This document shows, piece by piece, positions 1 through 7,286 of a stretch of DNA of 35,697 bases; the stretch's first letter is position 1; each line of letters opens with the position of its first letter. The position numbers and the translations under genes are program-made. Source of the stretch: an uncultured Clostridia bacterium (GTDB lineage: Bacteria; Bacillota; Clostridia; Oscillospirales; Ruminococcaceae); NCBI GenBank assembly GCA_947176675.1, contig CAMWRN010000002.1, forward strand, positions 1 through 35,697. The letters run 5' to 3'. Below the pieces are notes generated by a model. That model saw nothing but the letters and a program-made list of their open reading frames with translations. It was not told where the DNA came from and ran no database searches.

Positions 1-153
1 GGCTACGGCAACGGCGACGGTGACGGCAACGGCAACGGCTACGGCGACGGCGACGGCGACGGCAACGGCTACGGCAACGGCAACGGCTACGGCTACGGCT
101 ACGGCAACGGCTACGGCAACGGCGACGGCGACGGTTACGGCTACGGCGACGGC
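1..153 (+). repeat. GGC-NAC hexamer microsatellite
   Basis: About 25 tandem hexamers of the form GGC(T/A/G)AC, with TAC, AAC and GAC codons alternating with GGC; two units use GGT. The third-position conservation and codon-respecting variation suggest selection on the encoded Gly-X pattern. The tract begins at base 1, which would fit an assembly or window break in a repeat. Confidence 0.9.
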
Positions 154-156
154 TAA
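1..156 (+). CDS. C-terminal end of a Gly-X dipeptide-repeat protein (partial)
   Basis: In frame 1 the first 153 bases read as uninterrupted alternating glycine and Tyr, Asn or Asp (GYGNGDGDGNG pattern, about 51 residues), then stop at TAA 154-156. The start lies off the left edge. I prefer this frame because the stop is followed at once by AAAGGAG and an ATG at 170, the usual gene junction in this window, and because alternating Gly with Y/N/D is a plausible low-complexity protein whereas the alternative frame gives pure Thr-Ala. The function cannot be told; Gly-rich Tyr/Asn/Asp tails occur on surface and virion proteins. A milder Gly/Asp/Asn tail occurs on the membrane protein at 31328. Confidence 0.55.
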   Translation, partial: GYGNGDGDGNGNGYGDGDGDGNGYGNGNGYGYGYGNGYGNGDGDGYGYGDG

Positions 157-169
157 AAGGAGCGCAAAA

Positions 170-358
170 ATGAAAAACAAAGTGTTGACAGCAATATTCG
201 TACTATCTTGGTTCGCAATATTTTGCATAGCAGGCAACTTGGATCAATACAAAATAAGCATTGGACAAGCTGTGGTTTATTCCGTAATTGTTTTTGCAGC
301 TATAGCAATAAGCGGATTTTTGAGCGGCTTACTTACGCCGCCCGACAATAAAAAATAA
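170..358 (+). CDS. Small two-helix membrane protein, unknown function
   Basis: 62 residues. The ATG at 170 sits 8 bases after AAAGGAG; the same frame stays open upstream only because of the repeat, so the upstream extension is rejected. Two hydrophobic segments are visible, residues about 5-22 (VLTAIFVLSWFAIFCIAG) and about 31-55, separated by a short polar linker, with a charged C-terminus (PPDNKK). It follows the Gly-X repeat protein by 13 bases, so the two are probably co-transcribed. I do not recognise the family. Possible roles include superinfection exclusion or a helper for the repeat protein, both inferred only from size and topology. Confidence 0.6.
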   Translation: MKNKVLTAIFVLSWFAIFCIAGNLDQYKISIGQAVVYSVIVFAAIAISGFLSGLLTPPDNKK

Positions 359-638
359 ATGCTGATTTCAAGCGGTATAAAAACCGCACAAATACGCAAA
401 AGGCTGCACACGAACCTTAAACTGTGTGAATGCTGTACAGCAAGTTTCCGAGGGTTTTAGTGTGAAATTCTCGCGCGGAGCAAGTTTAGATTTTTTCCGT
501 CCGTGGGGTCAACATGGGAAAAATTGCAGTGTAACAAGTTTGGCGGTTTTAATGTGAAATCGTCAGCCGTATTTGTGCTGTTTTTATGCCGCTTGAAAGG
601 ATATGGCATAAGTCTGAATACGAGAGGTGGTGATAATA
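359..638. other. Gap of 280 bases with two imperfect direct repeats
   Basis: No convincing gene. An ATG at 359 directly after the preceding TAA opens a 33-residue frame to 460 that has no ribosome binding site and no recognisable content. Two related blocks occur, 441-468 and 535-560, both starting CAAGTTT and ending in TTTTA, then G or A, then TGTGAAAT. A shorter third CAAGTTT is at 481. They could be regulator sites, origin repeats or remnants of a duplicated segment. The methyltransferase ribosome binding site lies at the right end. Confidence 0.4.
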
Positions 639-1625
639 TTGATAATCGTAGGTAACGCACTTGATGAATTGAAGCACATGGAGACTGAAAGCATTGACTG
701 CTGTGTAACGTCGCCGCCGTACTACAATCTTCGCGATTACGGCATTGAGGGACAGATAGGGCTTGAAACAACTCCCGATGAATACATATCAAAGCTCGTT
801 GATGTTTTTCGGGAAGTGCGTCGGATTCTCAAAAAGGACGGTACGCTTTGGCTCAATATCGGTGACAGCTATGCAGGGAGCGGCAAAGGCAAAAAAGATA
901 CCCATACCCGAAATATGGGAAATAAAGGTACTCTGAATAATTCTGCGTTGCAGGGAAATTTCAGAAACGAGGTTATAAAACCGAAAGACCTTATCGGTAT
1001 TCCGTGGCTCTTAGCGTTCGCGCTCAGAGCGGACGGCTGGTATCTGCGGCAGGACATAATTTGGAGCAAGTCCAATTGTATGCCCGAATCCGTTAGAGAC
1101 CGCTGTACACGGTCACATGAGTATATTTTCCTGCTGTCAAAATCTCGAAAGTATTATTATGACAGCGAGGCGATTATGGAAAAGGCTGTGACTTCCGACA
1201 GAAGTTTTCCGAGAGGGTCAAAAGGCACGTTCACGCCAAATACGGGACGGCGAAAACAGGAAGAGTTTGGCAACAGAAGATATACGGGCTTTAACGAGCG
1301 TTATTTTGCCAAAGTCTCGCCGCTGAAACGCAATAAGAGGGACGTATGGAATGTTCCCACTTGCGGATTTAAGGGAGCGCATTTTGCCGTGTTTCCCGAA
1401 AAGCTTATAGAGCCTTGTGTGCTTGCAGGGTGTCCGAACGGCGGTACAGTTCTTGACCCATTCTGCGGAAGCGGTACTACGGGTGTGGCTGCCGCAAAAA
1501 ATAATCGGAAATTTGTCGGGATTGAACTTAATCCCGAATATGCCGATTTGGCGCGAAAAAGAATTTCCGATACAAAAAACGAGCCTGCACCGTCGGCAAA
1601 CAGCACAAGCTCAACAGGGAAATAA
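639..1625 (+). CDS. Orphan DNA methyltransferase, beta class (SPPY type)
   Basis: 328 residues from a TTG at 639, chosen because GAGAGGTGG at 622-630 lies 8 bases upstream; a GTG at 627 inside that site is less likely. The catalytic motif TSPPY is at residues 24-28, followed by NLRDYG. The SAM-binding motif FCGSGTTG is at about 275-282, followed by GIELNPEY. Catalytic motif before SAM motif, with a long middle target-recognition region, defines the beta class. SPPY is typical of N4-cytosine enzymes, though N6-adenine enzymes can resemble it. No restriction endonuclease is adjacent, so it probably modifies phage DNA to escape host restriction. The target sequence cannot be deduced. Confidence 0.9.
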   Translation: MIIVGNALDELKHMETESIDCCVTSPPYYNLRDYGIEGQIGLETTPDEYISKLVDVFREVRRILKKDGTLWLNIGDSYAGSGKGKKDTHTRNMGNKGTLNNSALQGNFRNEVIKPKDLIGIPWLLAFALRADGWYLRQDIIWSKSNCMPESVRDRCTRSHEYIFLLSKSRKYYYDSEAIMEKAVTSDRSFPRGSKGTFTPNTGRRKQEEFGNRRYTGFNERYFAKVSPLKRNKRDVWNVPTCGFKGAHFAVFPEKLIEPCVLAGCPNGGTVLDPFCGSGTTGVAAAKNNRKFVGIELNPEYADLARKRISDTKNEPAPSANSTSSTGK

Positions 1626-1695
1626 TGAAAACTTAGACGCTTTTATTATATCCCCAAAAATAAAATTTGTCAAGTGTTTGGAGGAAGATAAACAT

Positions 1696-2409
1696 ATGAG
1701 CAATATTAATTATAATGACATCGACGAAATTACAGTACACAATCAGGAGGAGTTAGACGATATTCCTCTTGATTTTAAAGGCAAAATTTACATTGAATGT
1801 ACGGCTACTGTCAGAGTATCAAATAGGTATTATTGGAGCGTCGTGGTGTGGGAAAACAGCTCCGTCGTGGCGTGGGGAAACAGCTCCGTCGTGGCGTGGG
1901 GAAACAGCTCCGTCGAGGCTAACTCTAATGTTCAGGTGGTAAATCACCTTATAAACGGAAAAATCAAACTGAGCGGTAATGCGCGAGAAGTTTTCATGCC
2001 CAAAAACATATTTGAATTTATGGATTTCTATGGCATTAAACACACAAAAACTAAAGCTGTTTTCTACAAAGCTGTAAGAAAAACGGATAACGGAACATTA
2101 TATGCCAATTATAGCGGCGATTTTGAATATGTGGTTGGTGAAATGAAATCAGAGCCAAATATTAATACCGACCCCTCAGAAGATTGTGGAAGCGGTATAC
2201 ACATTTCAAATCTTAGTTGGGCTTTGAATTTTGGAAACAGCTGGAGCAATCTTGCCATAATCGAAGTCGAAACGAAAATTGAAGATATCGTTTTGCCCAA
2301 AAACACAGACGGTGAAGTCAGAACTTCAAAGGTAAAAGTCCTTAGGGAAGTTCCTCTCGAGGAATGCGGAGTGTACGGCAACATATTGGCTAAAAGACTT
2401 GCAAAATAA
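1696..2409 (+). CDS. DUF7666 protein with N-terminal WGNSSVVA repeats
   Basis: 237 residues. The ATG at 1696 has GAGGAAG 9 bases upstream; the frame runs further left through the methyltransferase gene, but that is a shadow. Residues about 45-75 form a short repeat (WENSSVVA, WGNSSVVA, WGNSSVEA) like the beta-helical repeats of polymer-forming proteins in gut phages and bifidobacteria. The C-terminal half has the DUF7666 pattern: FYKAV, YVVGEMKSEP, CGSGIHISNLSWAL, a DGEVR-like segment and VLREVPLEECG. No biochemical function is known to me. It follows the methyltransferase by 70 bases and leads into the recombination operon. Confidence 0.75.
   Translation: MSNINYNDIDEITVHNQEELDDIPLDFKGKIYIECTATVRVSNRYYWSVVVWENSSVVAWGNSSVVAWGNSSVEANSNVQVVNHLINGKIKLSGNAREVFMPKNIFEFMDFYGIKHTKTKAVFYKAVRKTDNGTLYANYSGDFEYVVGEMKSEPNINTDPSEDCGSGIHISNLSWALNFGNSWSNLAIIEVETKIEDIVLPKNTDGEVRTSKVKVLREVPLEECGVYGNILAKRLAK
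1840..1911 (+). repeat. Three tandem 24-bp units within the DUF7666 gene
   Basis: Units at 1840-1863, 1864-1887 and 1888-1911. The last two are identical and the first differs at two bases. Each encodes eight residues, so unit gain or loss keeps frame. A partial fourth unit begins at 1912. Confidence 0.9.
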
Positions 2410-2423
2410 CGGGGGACTTTAAA

Positions 2424-2606
2424 ATGATATTGTTAGATTTAAACGAGCGCGAAGCGGAGATGGTTATTTCCGCACTGTTTAGTAAAATCGACGACCTGAG
2501 AGCAGACAAGATAATTCTCGAAAACAAAGTTGAAAAACTTAAAGAACAATTAAACTGTTCGAAAATTCCGAACAGTTCCGAAAGCGGGGCGGACGATAAT
2601 GGGTGA
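2424..2606 (+). CDS. Small coiled-coil protein, unknown function
   Basis: 60 residues from ATG 2424, 8 bases after GGGGGAC. Residues 5-45 form a likely amphipathic helix or coiled coil (LNEREAEMVISALFSKIDDL, then KIILENKVEKLKEQL), with an acidic tail. Its end overlaps the start of the next small gene by 8 bases (ATG at 2599, stop TGA at 2604-2606), a pattern of translational coupling. Short coiled-coil proteins of this kind are frequent in early phage operons; I cannot name a family. Confidence 0.6.
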   Translation: MILLDLNEREAEMVISALFSKIDDLRADKIILENKVEKLKEQLNCSKIPNSSESGADDNG

Positions 2607-2730
2607 CTGCTGTATTTACGACCGCTTGGAACAGTGCTTTCACGACTGTGATAATTGCCCGCAGGCTCGGTGCGGTGAGGATAATGGGGTCGTATTCGAC
2701 CCCTACGACAAATACGACAGGGAGGATTGA
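2599..2730 (+). CDS. Cysteine-rich mini-protein, 43 residues
   Basis: The ATG at 2599 overlaps the previous gene, and the stop TGA at 2728-2730 is just before the DUF1351 start at 2733. Six cysteines fall in a compact block (CC at residues 4-5, then C13, C17, C20 and C25), with spacing that could bind zinc, followed by an acidic Tyr-rich tail (FDPYDKYDRED). It is tightly packed between two genes in the same direction, which supports it being real. The end of the gene also carries the GGGAGG ribosome binding site of DUF1351. Function unknown. Confidence 0.55.
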   Translation: MGDCCIYDRLEQCFHDCDNCPQARCGEDNGVVFDPYDKYDRED

Positions 2731-2732
2731 CA

Positions 2733-3560
2733 ATGAACGAAATAATTGAAGTCAAGCAGCTGCCGATCATTGTGGAGCAGCTCCAAACGATAAAGGCGAA
2801 CGTGACCGCAAGAGTGAACGACGCGTTAAGCCTTGACTGCACGGAGGATACCGTAAAAGCGGTTAAAAGCGCGAGGTCTGACCTTAACAAGGAGTTTAAG
2901 GATTGGGAAGCAAGGCGCGGCGAGGTAAAAAGGGCGATAATGTCCCCCTATGAACAATTTGAGGCGGTCTATAAGGACTGCATTACCGACGTTTTCAAAA
3001 AAGCAGATACCGAATTAAAGGACAAGATCACGGAGGTCGAAAACGGCGTAAAAGAGCGCAAATCTGCGGAGGTAAAAGAGTATTTCATCGAATACGCTCA
3101 GAGCCGCAATATTGATTTTCTGACCTTTGAAAGGTCGGGCGTAAAGGTCGGCTTGTCCGATAGTCTCAAAAAGCTTAAAGAACAGGCAAAGGCTTTTGTT
3201 GACCGCGTTTCAGACGATTTGAACCTAATTGAAACACAGGAACACAGCACGGAAATACTTGTGGAGTACAAGCGGTCTCTTAACGCGTCCGCGGCGATCA
3301 CAACGGTTATTGACCGTTACAAGGCTATTGAAGCGGAAAAGGAACGGGAAGCTGAAAGGCAGCGGCTTGACCGGCAAGCCAAGGAAGCCGAAAAGGCGGT
3401 CGACGAAATTATTACGGCTCCCGATGAGCCTGTTATTGCACCGCTGACGGTTGAAGAAAGTGATCCCGTACTTACGCTTATGTTTAAAGTTACCGCGCCC
3501 AAAAGCAAGCTGAACGAGCTCAAAACATTTTTGATAAACGGAGGATATGATTATGAATAA
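2733..3560 (+). CDS. DUF1351 phage protein
   Basis: 275 residues from ATG 2733, with GGGAGG 7 bases upstream; a TTG at 2727 is rejected because it falls within the spacing. The protein is largely helical and highly charged, with a coiled coil at about 195-230 (KEREAERQRLDRQAKEAEKA) and a conserved C-terminus (LMFKVTAPKSKLNELKTFL). DUF1351 is regularly found directly upstream of RecT in Gram-positive phages, as here, where its stop overlaps the RecT start. It is thought to belong to the recombination module, but its biochemical role is not established. Confidence 0.85.
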   Translation: MNEIIEVKQLPIIVEQLQTIKANVTARVNDALSLDCTEDTVKAVKSARSDLNKEFKDWEARRGEVKRAIMSPYEQFEAVYKDCITDVFKKADTELKDKITEVENGVKERKSAEVKEYFIEYAQSRNIDFLTFERSGVKVGLSDSLKKLKEQAKAFVDRVSDDLNLIETQEHSTEILVEYKRSLNASAAITTVIDRYKAIEAEKEREAERQRLDRQAKEAEKAVDEIITAPDEPVIAPLTVEESDPVLTLMFKVTAPKSKLNELKTFLINGGYDYE

Positions 3561-4446
3561 TGCTCCTGTAGCGAATAAACTTAAATTCTCGGCGGCTATC
3601 TCAACGCCAACCTACATCGGTCTCATTAACCGAACCTTGGGAGATCCTAACAGGGCGAAACGTTTTATCGCGTCTATTACTTCGGCGGTTGCTGTAAACC
3701 CTGCATTGCAGGACTGCACGCCCAATACAATACTTGCGGGCGCGCTTCTCGGAGAAAGCCTTAATCTTTCGCCGTCCCCGCAGCTGGGACAGTTCTACCT
3801 CGTTCCGTTCAAAAATAAAAAAGCGGGCGTTACCGATGCGCAGTTTGTACTTGGCTACAAAGGATATATTCAACTTGCATTGCGTACGGGTCAGTACAGG
3901 CGGCTTAATGTGGTCGCTGTAAAAGAGGGCGAGCTTATAAGCTATAACGCGTTTTCGGAGGAACTTGTGTGCAATTGGATAGAGGACGAAGAACGGCGCG
4001 CGGGTTTAAAAACCGTCGGATATGCCGCACGGTTCGAGTATATGAACGGTTTTGAAAAGGTTCTTTATTGGAGCAAAGAAAAAATGATTGCTCATGCTGA
4101 CAGATACAGCCCTGCTTTTTCGGCTGCCGTTGCGAAAAGAATCGAAAACGGCGAAATACCCGCAAGCGAAATGTGGAAATATTCCTCGTTCTGGTATAAA
4201 GATTTTGACGGCATGGCTATGAAAACAATGCTCAGACAAATAATCGGCAAGTGGGGTATTATGTCATCGGAAATTGAGGCGGCGTTTGAAAAAGACGCGT
4301 CGGTCGCAAATGTAAGCAGCAGCGGAGAAATATTTACCGAACCGGCAGACAGCGAAGAACCGCAGCAGATTATTCAGCAAGACGAGCCATCGGAAACGCC
4401 GCAAATGCCTGAAACTAACGAGGCGATAACTTTTGATGACATATAA
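3553..4446 (+). CDS. recT: RecT-family single-strand annealing recombinase
   Basis: 297 residues. The ATG at 3553 is preferred over the one at 3547 because GGAGGA ends at 3545 and would be too close to the latter. The RecT signature is clear: RAKRFIASITSAVAVNPALQ, then GALLGESLNLSPSPQLGQFY, FVLGYKGYIQLALRTGQY, and WKYSSFWYKDFDGMAMKTML. RecT anneals complementary single strands during phage recombination and replication. The C-terminal about 50 residues are acidic and Pro/Gln/Glu-rich, probably a flexible tail. No RecE, YqaJ or lambda-exo gene is next to it; an MBL-fold hydrolase occupies the partner position. Confidence 0.93.
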   Translation: MNNAPVANKLKFSAAISTPTYIGLINRTLGDPNRAKRFIASITSAVAVNPALQDCTPNTILAGALLGESLNLSPSPQLGQFYLVPFKNKKAGVTDAQFVLGYKGYIQLALRTGQYRRLNVVAVKEGELISYNAFSEELVCNWIEDEERRAGLKTVGYAARFEYMNGFEKVLYWSKEKMIAHADRYSPAFSAAVAKRIENGEIPASEMWKYSSFWYKDFDGMAMKTMLRQIIGKWGIMSSEIEAAFEKDASVANVSSSGEIFTEPADSEEPQQIIQQDEPSETPQMPETNEAITFDDI

Positions 4447-5083
4447 CATCATTTCTACGGGTAGTATCGGCAACGCTGTTGTCATAAACGGTTTTATCCT
4501 TATTGACTGCGGCGTGTCGTTTAAGTCCTTGAAAAACGTATACAAAAATCTTAAGCTTGTTCTTTTGACACACATTCACAGAGACCACTTTAATGCCGCG
4601 ACAATCAGGCAGCTTGCTAAAGAACGTCCCACGTTATTTTTCGGCTGCTGTGAATGGCTTATAAAGCCCCTTATTAACTGCGGTCTAAATAAGTCAAAAA
4701 TATTACCTTTTAAATGCGGTCAAATGTATGATTTAGGCGCGTGTAAGGTGTCGCCCATTAAGTTATACCACGACGTTCCAAACTGCGGCTATAGGCTGTA
4801 TATTGGCTCTGAAAAGGCGTTGTACATAACCGACAGCGGAACGGTCGAGGGAATAACCGCACGGGATTACGATCTGTACATGATTGAGGCAAATTATCGT
4901 ACCGATGAAATAACGGAGCGGATCCGTGAAAAAGAAGCGACGGGTGAATACTCCTACGAAAAAGATGTTTTATACCGCCATCTGTCAAAGGAACAAGCCG
5001 ATGATTTTTTACTCAATAATATGGGCAATAAGGGCGAATTTGTATATTTGCATATGCATAAGGAGGGTATCAAGAATGTCTAA
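4436..5083 (+). CDS. MBL-fold metallo-hydrolase in the RecT operon
   Basis: 215 residues from ATG 4436, overlapping the RecT stop by 11 bases. The metallo-beta-lactamase motif HIHRDH is at residues 46-51, preceded by LIDCG at 22-26, and a second-metal aspartate is in YITDSG. HMH near the C-terminus could supply another ligand. The fold resembles YycJ-like and nuclease-type MBL proteins. RecT followed by an MBL protein is a recurrent arrangement in Firmicute prophages, and the protein may act as the nuclease that prepares single strands for RecT. That role is inferred from position and fold. Confidence 0.85.
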   Translation: MTYNIISTGSIGNAVVINGFILIDCGVSFKSLKNVYKNLKLVLLTHIHRDHFNAATIRQLAKERPTLFFGCCEWLIKPLINCGLNKSKILPFKCGQMYDLGACKVSPIKLYHDVPNCGYRLYIGSEKALYITDSGTVEGITARDYDLYMIEANYRTDEITERIREKEATGEYSYEKDVLYRHLSKEQADDFLLNNMGNKGEFVYLHMHKEGIKNV

Positions 5084-5258
5084 TTACGAATACTTACGCA
5101 GCTTGTCTCTCAAAGAATTGGCAAAAGAGATTGTGAATTTGCCTTTATGCGTAGCTTGCGACCGTATCAGCGGCGAATGGGGCTGCAACGGCGGCGATTG
5201 TTCCAAAGCTGCCGTTGAGTGGCTCAAATCCGAGAGAATGGTGCAAAATGGCGGATAA
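5076..5258 (+). CDS. Small Cys-containing protein, unknown function
   Basis: 60 residues from ATG 5076, with AGGAGGG about 8 bases upstream, overlapping the MBL gene end by 8 bases. Four cysteines in the centre (PLCVACDR, then WGCNGGDCSKAA) could form a small zinc site. The C-terminus overlaps the start of the next gene at 5248. Family not recognised. Its position suggests a minor part of the recombination and replication operon. Confidence 0.65.
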   Translation: MSNYEYLRSLSLKELAKEIVNLPLCVACDRISGEWGCNGGDCSKAAVEWLKSERMVQNGG

Positions 5259-5955
5259 GAAAAGCTTTGTGTTCTATCACAAATGGAAAGAATTGCTTGA
5301 AGATTTATCCGCCGAAGATGTCAAAGGCGTTATGCTTGCTTTAATTGATTATTCAGAGATCGGCACAATTCCAACGCAACTTTCCCCGATTGCGAATCAA
5401 ACTTTTAAGTGTGTTCGGCAATCAATTGATGAGGATACTCAAAAATGGGAAAGCGTTTGTAAGCGCAATGCCGAAAACGTAAAAAAACGTTGGGATAAAA
5501 GTGGTAATACCAAAAATACCACCGTATACAGTGGTAAAGGGCCGTATAAAAAAAATACCAAAAATACCGATAATGATTATGATAATGATTATGATAATGA
5601 TTATGATAATGATTATGAATTAACACCCCCTACCCCCTCAAAGGGGAAAAACGCCTCTAAAAAACGAGCCTCAAAGCCTGAAATTGATAAAACCCAATTT
5701 GCCGAATTTGTCAGCATGACCAATGACGAATACACGTCACTCGTTGCGAAACTCGGTGAACAGGGTGCAAAGCGGTGCATTGAGATACTCGACAATTACA
5801 AGGGTTCAAGCGGTAAAACATACGAATCGGACTATCGGACAATTTTGAATTGGGTGGTAGAGCGATATGAGAAGGAACTTTCTAAATCTCATGCGCAGCC
5901 TATTCAAAATAATTACGAATTTGACCCGAATGATCCTTACAGGAACTGGAGGTAA
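5248..5955 (+). CDS. DUF6291 protein, putative replication initiator
   Basis: 235 residues from ATG 5248. The N-terminal about 95 residues match DUF6291 (SFVFYHKWKELLEDLSAEDV, VMLALIDYSEIG, FKCVRQSIDEDTQKWESVCK, NVKKRW). A low-complexity linker follows, with four DNDY repeats at about residues 108-123 and a basic Lys-rich segment. The C-terminal region (GAKRCIEILDNYKG, YRTILNWVVERYEK) resembles the DnaD/DnaB-type tail of phage replisome organisers. It sits immediately upstream of a DnaC-like loader, the usual initiator-loader pairing. Origin binding is inferred. Confidence 0.78.
   Translation: MADKKSFVFYHKWKELLEDLSAEDVKGVMLALIDYSEIGTIPTQLSPIANQTFKCVRQSIDEDTQKWESVCKRNAENVKKRWDKSGNTKNTTVYSGKGPYKKNTKNTDNDYDNDYDNDYDNDYELTPPTPSKGKNASKKRASKPEIDKTQFAEFVSMTNDEYTSLVAKLGEQGAKRCIEILDNYKGSSGKTYESDYRTILNWVVERYEKELSKSHAQPIQNNYEFDPNDPYRNWR
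5569..5616 (+). repeat. Four perfect 12-bp tandem units (GATAATGATTAT)
   Basis: Units start at 5569, 5581, 5593 and 5605 and encode DNDY four times in the linker of the DUF6291 protein. The AT-rich direct repeats inside a probable initiator gene also resemble the iteron or unwinding element that phages often place inside their initiator gene. Confidence 0.92.
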
Positions 5956-5958
5956 ATC

Positions 5959-6816
5959 ATGTCTGAAATAAAATCGGCAGGAAATATTATCGAAAGCATT
6001 ATGTGTAAGGCCGAAAGCGGTATTCCGAAAAACAAGGCTGACTACATAAACGATGAGGACGGCTTACTTTGGTGTGGAAAATGCCATACCCCGAAGCAAT
6101 GTAGAATAACAATGCTTGGCAGGATTTACACGCCCTACTGCCTTTGCAAATGCGGTCAGGAACGTCTTGCGGAGGAAAAGGCAGAACGCGAGCAGCAGGA
6201 ACGGTTCGCAGAGGGTCAGCGTCTTAAAACGGTCAGCGGAATGTCCACCGCTCTTTTGCAGAACAGATTTGAGGGCTACCGTGTTACGGCGGAAAATCAA
6301 AAGGCATACGCTCTTTGCAGACGGTACGCCGAACGCTTCGAGAAAATGCCTAAGAAAAATCAAGGCTTGCTTTTGTGGGGCGGAGTTGGTACTGGCAAAA
6401 CCTTTTCGGCGGCGTGTATTGCCAACGCTTTACTTGACAGAGGCATAAGCGTTGTTATGACAAGCTTTGCGCAAATTTTGGGCAAGGGTAAAGGTTTTGA
6501 CGTTGATAGTGAAACGGCTGACAGACTAAACCGCGCAAAGGTACTCATAATCGACGATCTGGGAGCGGAGAGGAATACCGATTTCGCTCTTGAAAGGGTC
6601 TACAGCATTATCGACAGCAGATATGCGGCGGGAAAGCCTATGATACTTACCACAAACCTTGATTTGTCAGAAATGCAGATGTGTACAGATATTCGGTACA
6701 AACGGGTGTACGAAAGAATTTTGGAGGTTTGTTATCCTGTGAGATTTGCAGGAAATTCCCTGCGGAAAGCGGAGGCGGCGAACAGATTCAGAGAAATGGA
6801 GGAATTTTTGAAATGA
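5959..6816 (+). CDS. DnaC-like AAA+ helicase loader
   Basis: 285 residues from ATG 5959, after GGAGG. An N-terminal zinc-finger-like cluster has C39, C42, C61, C63 and C65. The AAA+ core follows: Walker A GGVGTGKT at 141-148, Walker B VLIIDDLGAE at 195-204, sensor 1 region ILTTNLDLSEM, and an arginine-finger region around DIRYKRVYERI. It should bind the replicative helicase and load it at the origin opened by the upstream initiator. No phage helicase or primase is seen in the window, so host DnaB would be used. The order DUF6291, DnaC-like, RusA is standard for such prophages. Confidence 0.92.
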   Translation: MSEIKSAGNIIESIMCKAESGIPKNKADYINDEDGLLWCGKCHTPKQCRITMLGRIYTPYCLCKCGQERLAEEKAEREQQERFAEGQRLKTVSGMSTALLQNRFEGYRVTAENQKAYALCRRYAERFEKMPKKNQGLLLWGGVGTGKTFSAACIANALLDRGISVVMTSFAQILGKGKGFDVDSETADRLNRAKVLIIDDLGAERNTDFALERVYSIIDSRYAAGKPMILTTNLDLSEMQMCTDIRYKRVYERILEVCYPVRFAGNSLRKAEAANRFREMEEFLK

Positions 6817-7265
6817 GCGTTATGATAAACGCAGTTATAACGGGCGTTGACGAGGTGAGTTTCACAATTCCCATAGCACCCGTCACAAAGAAAAATCACG
6901 GTCGTATCGTGATGTGCGGAAGATATCCGAAGTTGCTGCCGAGCGAAGCATATGAGCGGTACACAAAGGCGGCAATGCCGTTTCTGAAAGTGATACATAG
7001 TTTTGCGAAGATGATTGACAGTCCCGTGAACCTGAAATGCGTTTTTTACCTTGACAAGCGGCGTAAGAGTGATTTGGCTGGTTACTTACAAGCTGTTCAG
7101 GACTTGCTTGTAGAGTCTGGGATATTGGCGGACGATAACCGTAATATCGTGGCTTCTGTTGACGGAAGCGCGGTGCTGTACGACAAGGCAAATCCACGGA
7201 CGGAGGTCACGATTACCCGAAAGGAGAATTACGAGCAATGGGTGTCGAAAAATGAAAATAAATAA
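6813..7265 (+). CDS. rusA: RusA-family Holliday junction resolvase
   Basis: 150 residues from ATG 6813, overlapping the loader stop by 4 bases, with GGAGGA 9 bases upstream. RusA-type features are PVTKKNHGR near the N-terminus, DKRRKSDLAGYLQAVQDLL and GILADDNRNI, which give acidic residues D87, D97, D107 and D108 for metal binding. These enzymes cut four-way junctions made during recombination. The C-terminus ends in a typical VTITRK strand. Its place behind the loader is usual. Confidence 0.88.
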   Translation: MSVMINAVITGVDEVSFTIPIAPVTKKNHGRIVMCGRYPKLLPSEAYERYTKAAMPFLKVIHSFAKMIDSPVNLKCVFYLDKRRKSDLAGYLQAVQDLLVESGILADDNRNIVASVDGSAVLYDKANPRTEVTITRKENYEQWVSKNENK

Positions 7266-7286
7266 TGAGGAACAAGGAGTAGGCAT

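Noticed and set aside
20-358. A single 112-residue protein beginning with a long Thr-Ala repeat
   Set aside because: The Thr-Ala part is a frame-shifted reading of the GGC-NAC repeat. AAAGGAG plus ATG at 170 explains the second half as its own gene.
359-460. 33-residue frame beginning directly after the small membrane protein
   Set aside because: No ribosome binding site and no similarity to anything I know; kept only as part of the described gap.
1417-1695. N-terminal extension of the DUF7666 gene through the methyltransferase end
   Set aside because: It overlaps conserved methyltransferase motifs in another frame and the ATG at 1696 has a good ribosome binding site.
1840-1911. CRISPR-like short repeats
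   Set aside because: The 24-bp units are directly adjacent without spacers and encode a protein repeat. No CRISPR array was seen anywhere.
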